DNA of 64,000 nucleotides. Source: CAZADS01 sp964483985. Its GTDB lineage: Bacteria; Pseudomonadota; Alphaproteobacteria; Thalassobaculales; Thalassobaculaceae. Made by a program: the position numbers and the translations under genes. Below, in pieces: positions 1-8,737 of this stretch (the first letter of the stretch is position 1; every line of letters begins with the position of its first letter). The stretch covers positions 47,059 through 111,058 of the forward strand of contig CAZADS010000088.1 in NCBI GenBank assembly GCA_964483985.1, written 5' to 3'. Below the pieces are notes generated by a model, which saw only the letters and a list, made by a program, of their open reading frames with translations, ran no database searches and was not told the DNA's origin.

Positions 1-823
1 CCGTGTCTACCGGAATTAAATTTCGATTAAAATTAACCCCAAAATCTGCGATCGGACCAAGTTTCATTGTAAGACCGTAAAACGCCAGGACCGTATCGCA
101 ATGTATATCGTATTCGCCATTGTCTCCTTTAACTGTTACAGCCTCTAATTTACCATCAGATCCCAGGAGAGATTTCAATTGAGCTATCCGTAAATGCATT
201 CTGTTATCTGCGACCAGCGAGCGCATTTTATTAACACTATCTGGCGCAGCTCTGAAGTCATCTCTTCGGTGCAATAATGTTAAAGTTTTGGCCACCGGCT
301 GTAAATTAATTGCCCAATCCAATGCCGAATCACCACCGCCGGCAATCAAGATGTTTTTGGATCTAAATTGCTCTATTTTGCGGACTGAATAATGAAGAGA
401 TTTACCTTCATACTCCTCGATACCCTTCAAGGGTGGCTTTTTAGGAACAAAACTTCCCCCACCCGCTGCTATCACTAAAACAGGCGCATCTATAACAGTA
501 CCAGTGTCAGTGGTAAGGCTCCACTTTCCATTATCTTTTTTAACAAGTGATTCGGCCATTTGTCCTAAATGAAAAATCGGTTCAAACGGCTTTATCTGCG
601 TCATTAATTTTCTGGTAAGTTCCTCCCCTGTACAAACAGGAATGGCTGGTATGTCATATATAGGTTTTTCTGGATAGAGCTCAGCACATTGGCCACCTGG
701 GAAGTCGAGAATATCCACCACATGGGTTCTTAAACCCAAAAGACCAAGTTCAAATATTGCAAAAAGGCCGACCGGTCCTGCGCCGATTATAACAACATCA
801 GTAGAATGCGGTTGTGAATTCAT
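1..823 (-). CDS. Ferredoxin--NADP reductase, thioredoxin-reductase-like type (partial, C-terminus outside window)
   Basis: This FAD enzyme moves electrons between NADPH and ferredoxin or flavodoxin. About 274 residues are visible and the C-terminal end lies beyond base 1. The N-terminus has the FAD dinucleotide fold GAGPVGL (about residues 14-20), followed by GGQCAELYPEKPIYDIPA, characteristic of the FNR2/YumC group. That group resembles thioredoxin reductase but lacks its CxxC, and no CxxC is seen here. A second nucleotide fold, AGGGDSALDWA, lies near residue 160 and should bind NADPH. The ATG is preceded by GGAAAG at a suitable distance. It is transcribed away from the gene-free stretch 824-1014. 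The family is clear; whether the physiological partner is ferredoxin or flavodoxin cannot be read from the sequence. Confidence 0.88.
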   Translation of the reverse strand, partial: MNSQPHSTDVVIIGAGPVGLFAIFELGLLGLRTHVVDILDFPGGQCAELYPEKPIYDIPAIPVCTGEELTRKLMTQIKPFEPIFHLGQMAESLVKKDNGKWSLTTDTGTVIDAPVLVIAAGGGSFVPKKPPLKGIEEYEGKSLHYSVRKIEQFRSKNILIAGGGDSALDWAINLQPVAKTLTLLHRRDDFRAAPDSVNKMRSLVADNRMHLRIAQLKSLLGSDGKLEAVTVKGDNGEYDIHCDTVLAFYGLTMKLGPIADFGVNFNRNLIPVDT

Positions 824-1014
824 AATCTTTCCAGCCTTGGCAACTCAGCTGTAAATAAGGTCTACAATGCACGATGCCAAGTAGACGGCCCAATTAAGTT
901 TGGAAATTAGAGCAGAACATTGCGTCGCCTCGTATATAAACACAATAAAAATGAAGCCAGTTTTTCATTCGTTGGTAGTCGTTTTTCTGTCATTCGCATA
1001 ATTATTAAAGCAGT

Positions 1015-2595
1015 TTAATGTCGAAAATGTCTAATCCCCGTGAATACCATAGCAATGTCATGCTCGTCCGCTGCCGCAATAACTTCGTCATCCCTAACCG
1101 AACCTCCTGGCTGTACGACTGCCTTTGCTCCAGCATCGATTGTTGTAATCAAGCCGTCCGCAAAAGGAAAAAATGCATCCGAAGCAACAACGGAATCCAA
1201 TGTTACAGGTTTCTTTATACCCTTAGACTGACCCGATTCCTGAGCTTTTTGTACCGCTATACGAGACGCGTCGACACGACTCATCTGGCCTGCCCCAATA
1301 CCAACTGAAGCACCATTCTTAGCAAAAACAATAGCATTAGATTTTACGTGTTTTACAACACGAAAAGCAAATAAGAGATCCTCAAATTCCCTTTTATTAG
1401 GTTTCCGTTTGGTTACGACTTTAAGATCGGATTTCATAATACGGCCAAAGTCCCGATCCTGAACTAAAAGGCCTCCAGAGATCGACTTAACAATACGACC
1501 TGGTTGTGAATGGTCCGGTAATGAACCTGCCTCTAAAACGCGTAAATTCTTTTTCTTTGCCAAAATGCGACGAGCGTCTTCATCTATTTCTGGCGCAATA
1601 ATCACTTCCGTAAAAGTTTTAATGATTTCCTCAGCGGTAGCGCCATTGAGCTTGCGGTTTAAAGCTACAATACCGCCAAATGCACTAGTTGGATCTGTGA
1701 AAAAGGCTCTTCGATAAGCCACTAGGATTGATTCATTTTGTGCTACTCCGCACGGATTTGCGTGCTTGACTATTACCGCAGACGGAAGCTCGAATTCAGA
1801 TACTAGTTCAAAAGCAGCATCTGTATCATTCAGATTATTAAAACTGAGATCTTTTCCCTGTATTTGCGTCGCAGTTGCAACTCCGGGACGATTTTGACCT
1901 GTATTGTAAAATACGGCCTTTTGATGAGGATTCTCACCATACCTCAAAATCTTTGGATTGTGCCCTATAAAAGTTATCCACGGTGAATCGAGGTTTTTTG
2001 TTTCACTAGCGAGCCAAGCGGCTATTTCAGCATCATATGCCGCTGTCCGAGCGAATGCGATTGAGGCAAATCGATATCGCGATTTTAAAGAGATGGAACC
2101 GTCACATCGAGTGAACTCATCAATAAATTCTGAGTAATCTTTTGGATCCACCAATACGGTAACGGACTCGTAATTTTTTGACGCCGCTCTAATCATAGCG
2201 GGGCCGCCTACATCAATATTTTCCATGCATTCCTTGGCATCCGCTCCCGATTTTAAGGTTTGCTCAAAGGGATAAAGATTAGAAATCAAAAGATCGATGG
2301 GTAGGATTTGATGAATTTGCATGGATTCAGCATGTTCAAGATTATCTCGTAAACTTAGCAAACCGCCATGTATTTTGGGATGTAGAGTTTTGACTCTCCC
2401 ATCCATTATTTCGGGAAACCTGGTATAATCCGCTACGTCAATCACGTCAAAACCACCGGCCCGCAACTCCTCGGCCGTTCCCCCAGTAGATAAAATTTCG
2501 ACGTCTTGTAATCTCAGTGCTGCGGCAATCTCGAGTAACCCCGATTTATCAGATACAGACACTAATGCACGCCTAATGCGATAGAAACCCTTCAT
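1015..2595 (-). CDS. purH: Bifunctional AICAR formyltransferase / IMP cyclohydrolase
   Basis: Catalyses the last two steps of purine synthesis: formylation of AICAR by 10-formyl-tetrahydrofolate, then closure to IMP. The 526-residue length is normal for PurH. The N-terminal cyclohydrolase (an MGS-like fold, about residues 8-150) shows DGRVKTLHPKIHGG. The C-terminal transformylase shows LRYGENPHQKAVFY, KHANPCGVA with the catalytic Lys-His, and GAGQMSRVDASRIAVQKA near the end. It stands apart from the purC-S-Q-L cluster some 3 kb away and is followed on the same strand by the reductase at the window edge. About 110 bases separate it from the upstream permease gene, enough for its own promoter, though none is obvious. 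Confidence 0.97.
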   Translation of the reverse strand: MKGFYRIRRALVSVSDKSGLLEIAAALRLQDVEILSTGGTAEELRAGGFDVIDVADYTRFPEIMDGRVKTLHPKIHGGLLSLRDNLEHAESMQIHQILPIDLLISNLYPFEQTLKSGADAKECMENIDVGGPAMIRAASKNYESVTVLVDPKDYSEFIDEFTRCDGSISLKSRYRFASIAFARTAAYDAEIAAWLASETKNLDSPWITFIGHNPKILRYGENPHQKAVFYNTGQNRPGVATATQIQGKDLSFNNLNDTDAAFELVSEFELPSAVIVKHANPCGVAQNESILVAYRRAFFTDPTSAFGGIVALNRKLNGATAEEIIKTFTEVIIAPEIDEDARRILAKKKNLRVLEAGSLPDHSQPGRIVKSISGGLLVQDRDFGRIMKSDLKVVTKRKPNKREFEDLLFAFRVVKHVKSNAIVFAKNGASVGIGAGQMSRVDASRIAVQKAQESGQSKGIKKPVTLDSVVASDAFFPFADGLITTIDAGAKAVVQPGGSVRDDEVIAAADEHDIAMVFTGIRHFRH

Positions 2596-2704
2596 GATAA
2601 GATTCCAAAAAAATGTAAACCGGTATTGTAAAGGTTATCATCTGATACCTCCCTACGGTCAACCGTTGGGTACTGATTATCAAAGTCAAAAAATAGGATA
2701 ACCA

Positions 2705-3619
2705 TCAACCTTTCAATTGAGCAGACCGGATGGCAATGTATGTAGTGCTGGAAAAGATTATTATACCACCACAAATAGTATACCAATTAGGAATTTCTTC
2801 GAAAACTAAGAATCCGAGAAAAGCTGCCCAAATTAATTTCGTAAAATCCACCGGCAATACAACGGATATTTCAGCCAATTTTAATGACTGGTTCATCAAT
2901 GTTTGACCTAAGGTACCTAATGCTGACAATATCAACATACGAATCAATTGATCGGCCGTAGGTAATTCCCAAAAAGGAACCGCAAATACGAATACCATTG
3001 GTGATACAAACAGGGAAGCATATAACGAAATTGTAATGCTGGAATCGTTCCGAGTCATAACTTTAATAATCATCAATGCAACTGACCAAACAGCAGCTGA
3101 ACTGACTATCAACAAAGGGCCAACATCCAATTCAATCAGACCCGGCCTAAGAATTATGAGGGTTCCTAAAAAACCAATCCCAATTGCAACCCAACGCCTA
3201 AGTCGAACTAGTTCACCCAAAAACATTGCCGCTAAGACAGTTGCAAACAAGGGACCGGTAAAATTAAGCGCAGTCGCTTGGGCTAATGGGGTGAGGCCAA
3301 TGCCATAAAAAAAACAGAGCATTGAGCCAGCATTTAAGAATGCACGGATCAAATGAAGTATTATATTTTTTGTTCTGAAATTGGAAAATCTATCCTTTAT
3401 GAGAAGAGGAAGTAAAACAAAGATCCCTAAAAAAACCCTAAAAAAAGCTACCTCAAATGGATGCAACTCATCGGTCATATCTCTGATTAACATATGCATC
3501 GAGACAAACATGATAGCAGCAGTAGCCATATATAAGACAGCCCGAAATGAAGGCGGAATTCCCCCAATTCTTGTTAAATTACGGCCGATAGCACGTACAC
3601 CCTCTTTTAAAATAAACAA
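2705..3619 (-). CDS. EamA/DMT-family inner-membrane permease
   Basis: A 304-residue, highly hydrophobic protein with the drug/metabolite transporter architecture: about ten transmembrane helices in two EamA repeats (roughly residues 27-160 and 170-300). The phrase FFRVFLGIFVLLPLL in helix 2 and FTGPLFATVLAAMFLGE at the end of helix 4 are typical of the S-adenosylmethionine-carrier-like and RhaT-like branches. Substrates of this family vary widely (amino acids, nucleotides, drugs, SAM) and cannot be assigned here. It lies 33 bases downstream of the ygfZ-like gene on the same strand, so the two are probably co-transcribed. The chosen start gives a short basic N-terminal tail before helix 1. Confidence 0.85.
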   Translation of the reverse strand: MFILKEGVRAIGRNLTRIGGIPPSFRAVLYMATAAIMFVSMHMLIRDMTDELHPFEVAFFRVFLGIFVLLPLLIKDRFSNFRTKNIILHLIRAFLNAGSMLCFFYGIGLTPLAQATALNFTGPLFATVLAAMFLGELVRLRRWVAIGIGFLGTLIILRPGLIELDVGPLLIVSSAAVWSVALMIIKVMTRNDSSITISLYASLFVSPMVFVFAVPFWELPTADQLIRMLILSALGTLGQTLMNQSLKLAEISVVLPVDFTKLIWAAFLGFLVFEEIPNWYTICGGIIIFSSTTYIAIRSAQLKG

Positions 3620-3652
3620 AAGAACTAAATCATCGCAAATTCTGATGTGCCC

Positions 3653-4543
3653 TCAAAAAGTCACCCAATCTGGCTTTCTGGGAAGCAACTGGATACCGTC
3701 AGCAGCAAGATGTTCCGAACCAGAAATCGCTTTTTCCAACATGTTTAGCCGAATCATAGCAATAGCCATATTACCTATTCCAGACCGGATGCCACCTGCA
3801 TCACGTCCATCTAAGGTAATTTGCGTTCCTGATTCTGGCATTCGCCCAAAAGCCTCTACTGGAAGAAGTCGACGTTTGACTAAGCCACGGTATTTCGTCC
3901 GGGCAGTTAACTCCTGACCAATATAGCAACCTTTGTTCCAATCGATGCCATTTAATTCATCCAATCCGGCCTCCAACAGAACCGTTTTTTCCACCTCCAT
4001 ATCCCTACTACCATCAGGGATGCAGAGCCGAATTCGGAGGTGTTCATAGTCATCCAATCGCCCCCTCGAGAAGTTCGCTTTCCTATAGTCGATTTCGGAA
4101 GAAATAACTAAGCGAGCACCTAAATCTTTTAGACGAGGGTCTATAAAAGCAATGCCATCGTTGTAGATGCCAGCAAATCCTTCTTGATTTGACAAATCTA
4201 AAACGTCCGCATCATCATTACCAAAAACCGCAAGAACTCTATGTACATTGCTAACGTCTCGTAACGTTATGTCTGAGCGAAGTTTATATCTATTCAAAGT
4301 AGTCCGCAAATCTGGTAATCTATCGCGTTCGCATTCGAGTAAATAGCGGCCTTTGTCTTCAAGCAAATGAAAATCATAAAGGTACTTGCCTTGAGGCGTA
4401 AGCAATGCCGAATATATTACTCTATTTTTTTCCACACGCTGGACATCGTTAGAAACCAACCCTTGAAGAAATTTAAACTTATCTTGACCTTCAACAGCGA
4501 GGATCCCTCTATTTTCTAACTCTACATAACAAGCATCTGGCAT
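3653..4543 (-). CDS. ygfZ: YgfZ/GcvT-domain folate-binding protein
   Basis: A 296-residue member of the YgfZ (COG0354) family, relatives of the glycine-cleavage T protein that use tetrahydrofolate to help assemble or repair certain Fe-S enzymes such as MiaB. The family signature K-G-C-Y-x-G-Q-E is present as NKGCYIGQELTARTKYRG around residues 204-221, including its redox-active cysteine. The N-terminus (VEGQDKFKFLQGLVSNDV) is the usual folate-site segment. Family assignment is firm; the exact client protein is unknown. Neighbours are an EamA permease downstream and a divergently transcribed NRDE gene. Confidence 0.9.
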   Translation of the reverse strand: MPDACYVELENRGILAVEGQDKFKFLQGLVSNDVQRVEKNRVIYSALLTPQGKYLYDFHLLEDKGRYLLECERDRLPDLRTTLNRYKLRSDITLRDVSNVHRVLAVFGNDDADVLDLSNQEGFAGIYNDGIAFIDPRLKDLGARLVISSEIDYRKANFSRGRLDDYEHLRIRLCIPDGSRDMEVEKTVLLEAGLDELNGIDWNKGCYIGQELTARTKYRGLVKRRLLPVEAFGRMPESGTQITLDGRDAGGIRSGIGNMAIAMIRLNMLEKAISGSEHLAADGIQLLPRKPDWVTF

Positions 4544-4815
4544 AATTCGTAATTCCTAATAAAATTCCTTAACGTATTTTAATGTAAAAACTTGCGCACT
4601 TTTTTAATAAAGAATTTGCTTCACACTCAATAAACCGTCTCCAAATCGGTAGACGCGCAGTCACAATTCTAGCACCATTAATGCATCATCAAGTCATAAC
4701 TTTTCTTAGACCATTAGGTCCAATTGGCCCAATATCAAAAAAGAGTGGTTTTTTATAATAATGCAACTAATTTCAACTTGATTCAATTTATAAGCGAAAA
4801 GTGAACCATTATTAA

Positions 4816-5568
4816 ATGTGTACATTGATCATAAATTGGCAACCAGAAAACAAATGGCCGATCACGATTGGCACCAATAGGGATGAAATGCTTAATCGGC
4901 CCTGGAAAGCTCCTGCCCGCCATTGGCAGAATAGGCCGGATGTAATTGGAGGTCTTGATCAGTTAGCAGGAGGCAGCTGGCTTGGGTTAAACGATTTTGG
5001 AGTGGTCGCCGGAATTTTGAATCGGCAAGATTCGCTTGGACCAAAACCCAATAAAAGAAGTCGAGGGGAGTTGGTACTAGAGGCTCTTGATCACTCCGAC
5101 GCTATAGACGCTGCAACTGCTTTAGCTGACTTGAATAGCAGTTCATATCGCGCTTTCAACATGATTATTGCCGACAATCGCGATGCTCTTTGGATACGTC
5201 ACACGGGTCAGGAAGATTATAGAATTGAAGTTTTCCCGCTACCCTACGGCTTATCCATGATTACATCTCAAGACCTAAATGACCCTCTAGCACCGCGAAT
5301 CGCACATCATTTACATAAAATGAGGAAAGCACGCAATCCAGATCCTAATTCAAATTTTTGGTCGATCTGGCCTGAAGTTCTAACTAACCAAACTAAGTTC
5401 GATCCACAAGACCCAACAAGTGCAATGAACATCAGAACTGATTATGGGTTTGGAACCATTTCATCCTCCTTAATTGCACTGCCTAGTAATTCGGTTCAAA
5501 CGCCAGTATGGCTTTTTGCTGCGGGGCCCCCTGATAAACATAAATATAACCAAATTCAATTGTATTAA
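4816..5568 (+). CDS. NRDE/TANGO2-family protein
   Basis: A 250-residue protein beginning MCTLIINW, followed by the family's name motif TNRDE (residues 21-25) and a GGSWLGLN segment near residue 55. Family members (TANGO2 in animals, YEL-type proteins in bacteria) begin Met-Cys and have an Ntn-hydrolase-like fold; animal TANGO2 has been connected with haem and lipid handling. The bacterial role is unsettled, so none is assigned. No strong ribosome-binding site precedes the ATG, but starting at Met-Cys matches the family. It is divergent from ygfZ across 272 bases that hold only a small CGTCT/AGACG hairpin near 4636-4655. Confidence 0.85.
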   Translation: MCTLIINWQPENKWPITIGTNRDEMLNRPWKAPARHWQNRPDVIGGLDQLAGGSWLGLNDFGVVAGILNRQDSLGPKPNKRSRGELVLEALDHSDAIDAATALADLNSSSYRAFNMIIADNRDALWIRHTGQEDYRIEVFPLPYGLSMITSQDLNDPLAPRIAHHLHKMRKARNPDPNSNFWSIWPEVLTNQTKFDPQDPTSAMNIRTDYGFGTISSSLIALPSNSVQTPVWLFAAGPPDKHKYNQIQLY

Positions 5569-5756
5569 GTTTAAAAGGGATTCTGAAAACTCAAGTCAAA
5601 ATAGAAAAATTCCGATTAGAAAGCATCTATTCCAATCGGTTTTTAATTTACGTTATTGCTATATAGAAAATAAACTTTAGTCTGCAGTAGCAACCTAGTG
5701 ATAAGTTGGAAAGGGCCTTTTATTTTCAATAATCCAAACTCTCAGGATAAAATTGA

Positions 5757-6521
5757 ATGGTTAGACGCAGGAAGCTATATGAAGGAAAAGCAAAGGTTCT
5801 TTATGAGGGACCGGAGCCTGGTACTCTCATACAATACTTCAAAGATGATGCCACTGCATTCAACAATGAAAAAAAAGGTGTGATCACGGGTAAGGGTGTA
5901 TTGAACAACCGAATCAGTGAATACTTTATGACACGCCTTGCAGAAATTGGGATACCTACCCATTTCGTAAGGCGGCTAAATATGAGAGAACAATTGGTGC
6001 GAGAAGTAGAAATCATCCCCCTAGAAGTGGTGATCCGGAATATAGCCGCAGGGTCTATCTGCCACCGTCTCGGGATACCAGAGGGTAAAATGCTTCCTCG
6101 TTCTATCATAGAATATTATTACAAATCCGACGACCTTGGCGACCCTATTGTAGCGGAAGAACACATCACTGCCTTTGGTTGGGCTAGTACTCAAGATTTG
6201 GATGACATGATGTCTTTATCACTACGAGTAAATGATTTTTTATGCGGCTTGCTTACTGGAGTGGGACTGCGATTGGTAGATTTCAAGATTGAATTTGGTC
6301 GCTTTTATTCAGAGGAATCTGTTCAGATCGTACTGGCTGATGAAATAAGCCCTGACAGCTGCAGACTATGGGATGCAGGAACTAATGAAAAACTCGATAA
6401 AGATCGTTTTCGACGTGATCTTGGCGGTGAACGAGAAGCATATCAAGAAGTTGCCCGCCGACTAGGAGTCCTCCCAGAGGCAGGGCCAATGGACTTAAAG
6501 GGTCCAAAAGCGATCCAATAA
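5757..6521 (+). CDS. purC: Phosphoribosylaminoimidazole-succinocarboxamide (SAICAR) synthase
   Basis: Joins CAIR and aspartate with ATP to give SAICAR in purine biosynthesis. The 254-residue length is standard. Motifs: RRRKLYEGKAKVLYEGPEPG at the nucleotide site, GKGVLNNRISE, PLEVVIRNIAAGSICHRLG (SAICAR synthetase signature), and LVDFKIEFGRF with DEISPDSCRLWD near the C-terminus. The start gives MVRRRKLYEGKAKV, the usual alphaproteobacterial N-terminus, although no clear Shine-Dalgarno is present. It begins the cluster purC-purS-(gap)-purQ-purL-bolA-grxD, with purS 24 bases downstream. Confidence 0.97.
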   Translation: MVRRRKLYEGKAKVLYEGPEPGTLIQYFKDDATAFNNEKKGVITGKGVLNNRISEYFMTRLAEIGIPTHFVRRLNMREQLVREVEIIPLEVVIRNIAAGSICHRLGIPEGKMLPRSIIEYYYKSDDLGDPIVAEEHITAFGWASTQDLDDMMSLSLRVNDFLCGLLTGVGLRLVDFKIEFGRFYSEESVQIVLADEISPDSCRLWDAGTNEKLDKDRFRRDLGGEREAYQEVARRLGVLPEAGPMDLKGPKAIQ

Positions 6522-6545
6522 CAAAAATAAACTGGCTCTGTTCAT

Positions 6546-6785
6546 ATGAAAGTAAAAATCCATATAACCTTAAAGTCAGGTGTATTAGACCCTCAGGGAC
6601 AAGCTATTCAAAATACTTTAACGACTTTAGGCTTTGAGGGCGTAAAAGAAGTTAGACAGGGGAAGTATCTTGAAATAGATCTTAACCAAACAGATCCCGA
6701 CCGCGCTAAAACGCAAGCGGAAAAAATGTGCGAAGCGTTGTTAGCCAATACCGTAATTGAAAATTTTAAAGTAGAGGTCGTATAG
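6546..6785 (+). CDS. purS: FGAM synthase subunit PurS
   Basis: A 79-residue structural subunit that bridges PurL and PurQ in the three-part phosphoribosylformylglycinamidine synthase of bacteria with the small form of PurL. It begins MKVKIHITLKSGVLDPQGQAI and shows the family's LGFEGVKEVRQGKYLEIDL stretch and the ending VIENFKVEVV. All three partners (PurS, PurQ, and a 739-residue PurL) are present here. It follows purC by 24 bases, and is separated from purQ by a minus-strand gene, so purQ-purL must have their own promoter. Confidence 0.95.
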   Translation: MKVKIHITLKSGVLDPQGQAIQNTLTTLGFEGVKEVRQGKYLEIDLNQTDPDRAKTQAEKMCEALLANTVIENFKVEVV

Positions 6786-6835
6786 TTTTTCTCATCAGAA
6801 GCCGCGAACTATTGTATATGCTAATCTATAAGCCT

Positions 6836-7882
6836 TTATAGGTCCGCGTAAGCTTGAATAACCAAATCAGCGGCGGTAGGACTACAAACGATAGGCGTGT
6901 CGTGCATAATAGCCAATCTAGTAAGAGCTATAAGGTCAACATCGTGGGCGTAATGAGCTTGAGGATCAGCGAAAAAAATTACAGCATCTAGCTCGCCTGT
7001 AGCTATCAATGCTCCAAGTTGTTGATCTCCACCCCGAGTGCCCCTATGCAAGCGCATAATATCCAAAGGAGGATATGATTCTCGTAACATCGCGCCCGTT
7101 CCTCCGGTACAAACTATTCGATGCCGACTTAGAACACGCAAATGTCTTGCGACCCAAGCCTCTAATTGAGCCTTTCTTTGGTTATGAGCGACAAGCGCTA
7201 TCGTCCGCGGTGCTGTCGACAATTGCGCTGCTTTATTAGTTATAGCTAAAACTGAACGAACTTGCTCAGTTAGTCCTAACCCCTCTGCTGGGAAATCGCC
7301 TGCAAATGCTGCTGTCCCTACCGTAAAGCCAGATGCACCGGCAATCGCGGCCGCCCGGACTCGTTCTTCACCATCTATACTTCCTGCCACAACTACCGGT
7401 TTGGTTGAAACTTGACAAACAGCACTTATAAGGTTCGGAACATCTCCTTTGAATCTATAAGCGAGGAGGTCAAGACCATGCACCCCTTCTAATGCAGTAA
7501 GCTCTTTCGCACTCTCTACTATCTCGGTCACCGAACCATTCAACTGGTTAGGGTGCCCAGACACCTCGCCGGGGAAGGGAAAATATCGGACAGGGTTTGA
7601 TTTTATGATTTTAACTACGTCTTTTGCTCGAGTGCCCCCAAGCAAGCAATCTACATCAAGTTGAACAGCAACCTCGGCCGAAGATAGCTCGCTTTCCTCA
7701 TCTAAACTAACTACTTCCAGATACGAACGACCGCCAGCAGCCCGGATACCTGAAGCCAGAACTTTAAGTTCCTCTAAAGGGAGACCAATATCTTTAAAGC
7801 CGATGTGTCTCGCGCCACCAGCCAACACTTCCTTCAATCTGTTAGGTGCATCAGGGATTGTTGCGTCTTTTGCCGTCAACAT
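6836..7882 (-). CDS. TIM-barrel domain fused to methylglyoxal synthase domain
   Basis: A 348-residue two-domain protein. Residues about 225-348 match methylglyoxal synthase, which turns dihydroxyacetone phosphate into methylglyoxal and phosphate: IALVAHNQRK, then HRGTRGGDQQLGALI with the aspartate equivalent to catalytic Asp71 of E. coli MgsA, then FADPQAHYAHDVDLIALTRLA with the His98/Asp101 equivalents. The usual Asp after VAH (E. coli Asp20) is Asn. Residues about 1-220 read as a ribulose-phosphate-binding type TIM barrel: GFKDIGLP, YFPFPGE, and a phosphate-loop-like end VVAGSIDGEERVRAAAIAG...GTAAF. I do not recognise the specific barrel family. It lies antisense between purS and purQ. The MGS domain call is strong; the function of the whole protein is inference. 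Confidence 0.8.
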   Translation of the reverse strand: MLTAKDATIPDAPNRLKEVLAGGARHIGFKDIGLPLEELKVLASGIRAAGGRSYLEVVSLDEESELSSAEVAVQLDVDCLLGGTRAKDVVKIIKSNPVRYFPFPGEVSGHPNQLNGSVTEIVESAKELTALEGVHGLDLLAYRFKGDVPNLISAVCQVSTKPVVVAGSIDGEERVRAAAIAGASGFTVGTAAFAGDFPAEGLGLTEQVRSVLAITNKAAQLSTAPRTIALVAHNQRKAQLEAWVARHLRVLSRHRIVCTGGTGAMLRESYPPLDIMRLHRGTRGGDQQLGALIATGELDAVIFFADPQAHYAHDVDLIALTRLAIMHDTPIVCSPTAADLVIQAYADL

Positions 7883-8047
7883 AAATATGAAATTGAAGCT
7901 TATGATAGATCCCCTCAGTATGTTATTTAATGCTTATTATCTAAATAAAATAGATCATTTAAGTGTTAATCGACATCTTGCAAAGCTATTTAGGCTTGCG
8001 TAGGGTCATCGAACTTCTCTTTTTTAACTAATAACAATCAGTTTTAC

Positions 8048-8737
8048 ATGAGAACAGCCATTATAGTTTTCCCAGGCACCAACCGTGAACGTGATATGGC
8101 ATTAGCTGTAAAGCTAGCATCCGGCAAAGAACCCGTTATGGTCTGGCATAAAGAAATTGAATTACCAAAAGTCGATATAATAATTCTGCCGGGGGGGTTT
8201 TCTTACGGGGATTATTTACGAGCTGGGGCCATGGCTGCAAGATCACCGATTGTCGGTCAAATAATAAAACAAGCTAAGCGTGGCCTGCCTATTCTTGGCG
8301 TTTGTAATGGGTTTCAGATTCTAACGGAGATTGGATTATTACCTGGAGCTCTAATGCGAAATACGGGCCTAAAGTTTATATGTCGCAATGTTGATCTTAG
8401 AGTAGAAACTACTGAGTCTATCTTCACAACAAATTATCGCAAAGGACAAGTGATAACTGTGCCCATTGCTCATAACGATGGTAACTATTTCGCTGATAGA
8501 GAAACTTTAAAGCGCCTAGAAGGTGACAGCAGAATCGCGTTCAAATATGTTGATGGTGATGGAAATATTACGACGGAAAGTAACCCAAATGGGTCTTCGC
8601 TTTCAATAGCGGGCATACTTGATAAAACCCGCAGGATAATGGGTTTAATGCCACATCCCGAAAACGCCACTGACCCCAAGTTAGGAGGAACCGATGGTCA
8701 ACGCATATTCGGTTCAATAATGGAAGCCGTGGGATGA
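8048..8737 (+). CDS. purQ: FGAM synthase glutaminase subunit PurQ
   Basis: Class I glutamine amidotransferase subunit supplying ammonia to PurL. The 229 residues include the nucleophile elbow LGVCNGFQIL with the catalytic cysteine (about residue 85) and a C-terminal GLMPHPENA carrying the His and Glu of the triad. GGFSYGDYLRAGAMAA forms the oxyanion region. Its stop TGA overlaps the purL start (ATGA), which indicates translational coupling. The opening MRTAIIVFPGTNRERDMA matches the family; no strong ribosome-binding site is visible. The 165-base gap to the divergent MGS fusion gene must contain promoters for both directions. Confidence 0.96.
   Translation: MRTAIIVFPGTNRERDMALAVKLASGKEPVMVWHKEIELPKVDIIILPGGFSYGDYLRAGAMAARSPIVGQIIKQAKRGLPILGVCNGFQILTEIGLLPGALMRNTGLKFICRNVDLRVETTESIFTTNYRKGQVITVPIAHNDGNYFADRETLKRLEGDSRIAFKYVDGDGNITTESNPNGSSLSIAGILDKTRRIMGLMPHPENATDPKLGGTDGQRIFGSIMEAVG

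Noticed and set aside
1018..1308. Plus-strand 96-codon frame over purH
   Set aside because: Lies wholly within purH on the opposite strand and resembles nothing; shadow.
4636..4662. tRNA-Leu-like phrase TCGGTAGACGCGCAG
   Set aside because: It resembles the D-arm of tRNA-Leu, but no acceptor stem, anticodon arm or T-loop follows. The stretch forms only a short CGTCT/AGACG hairpin.
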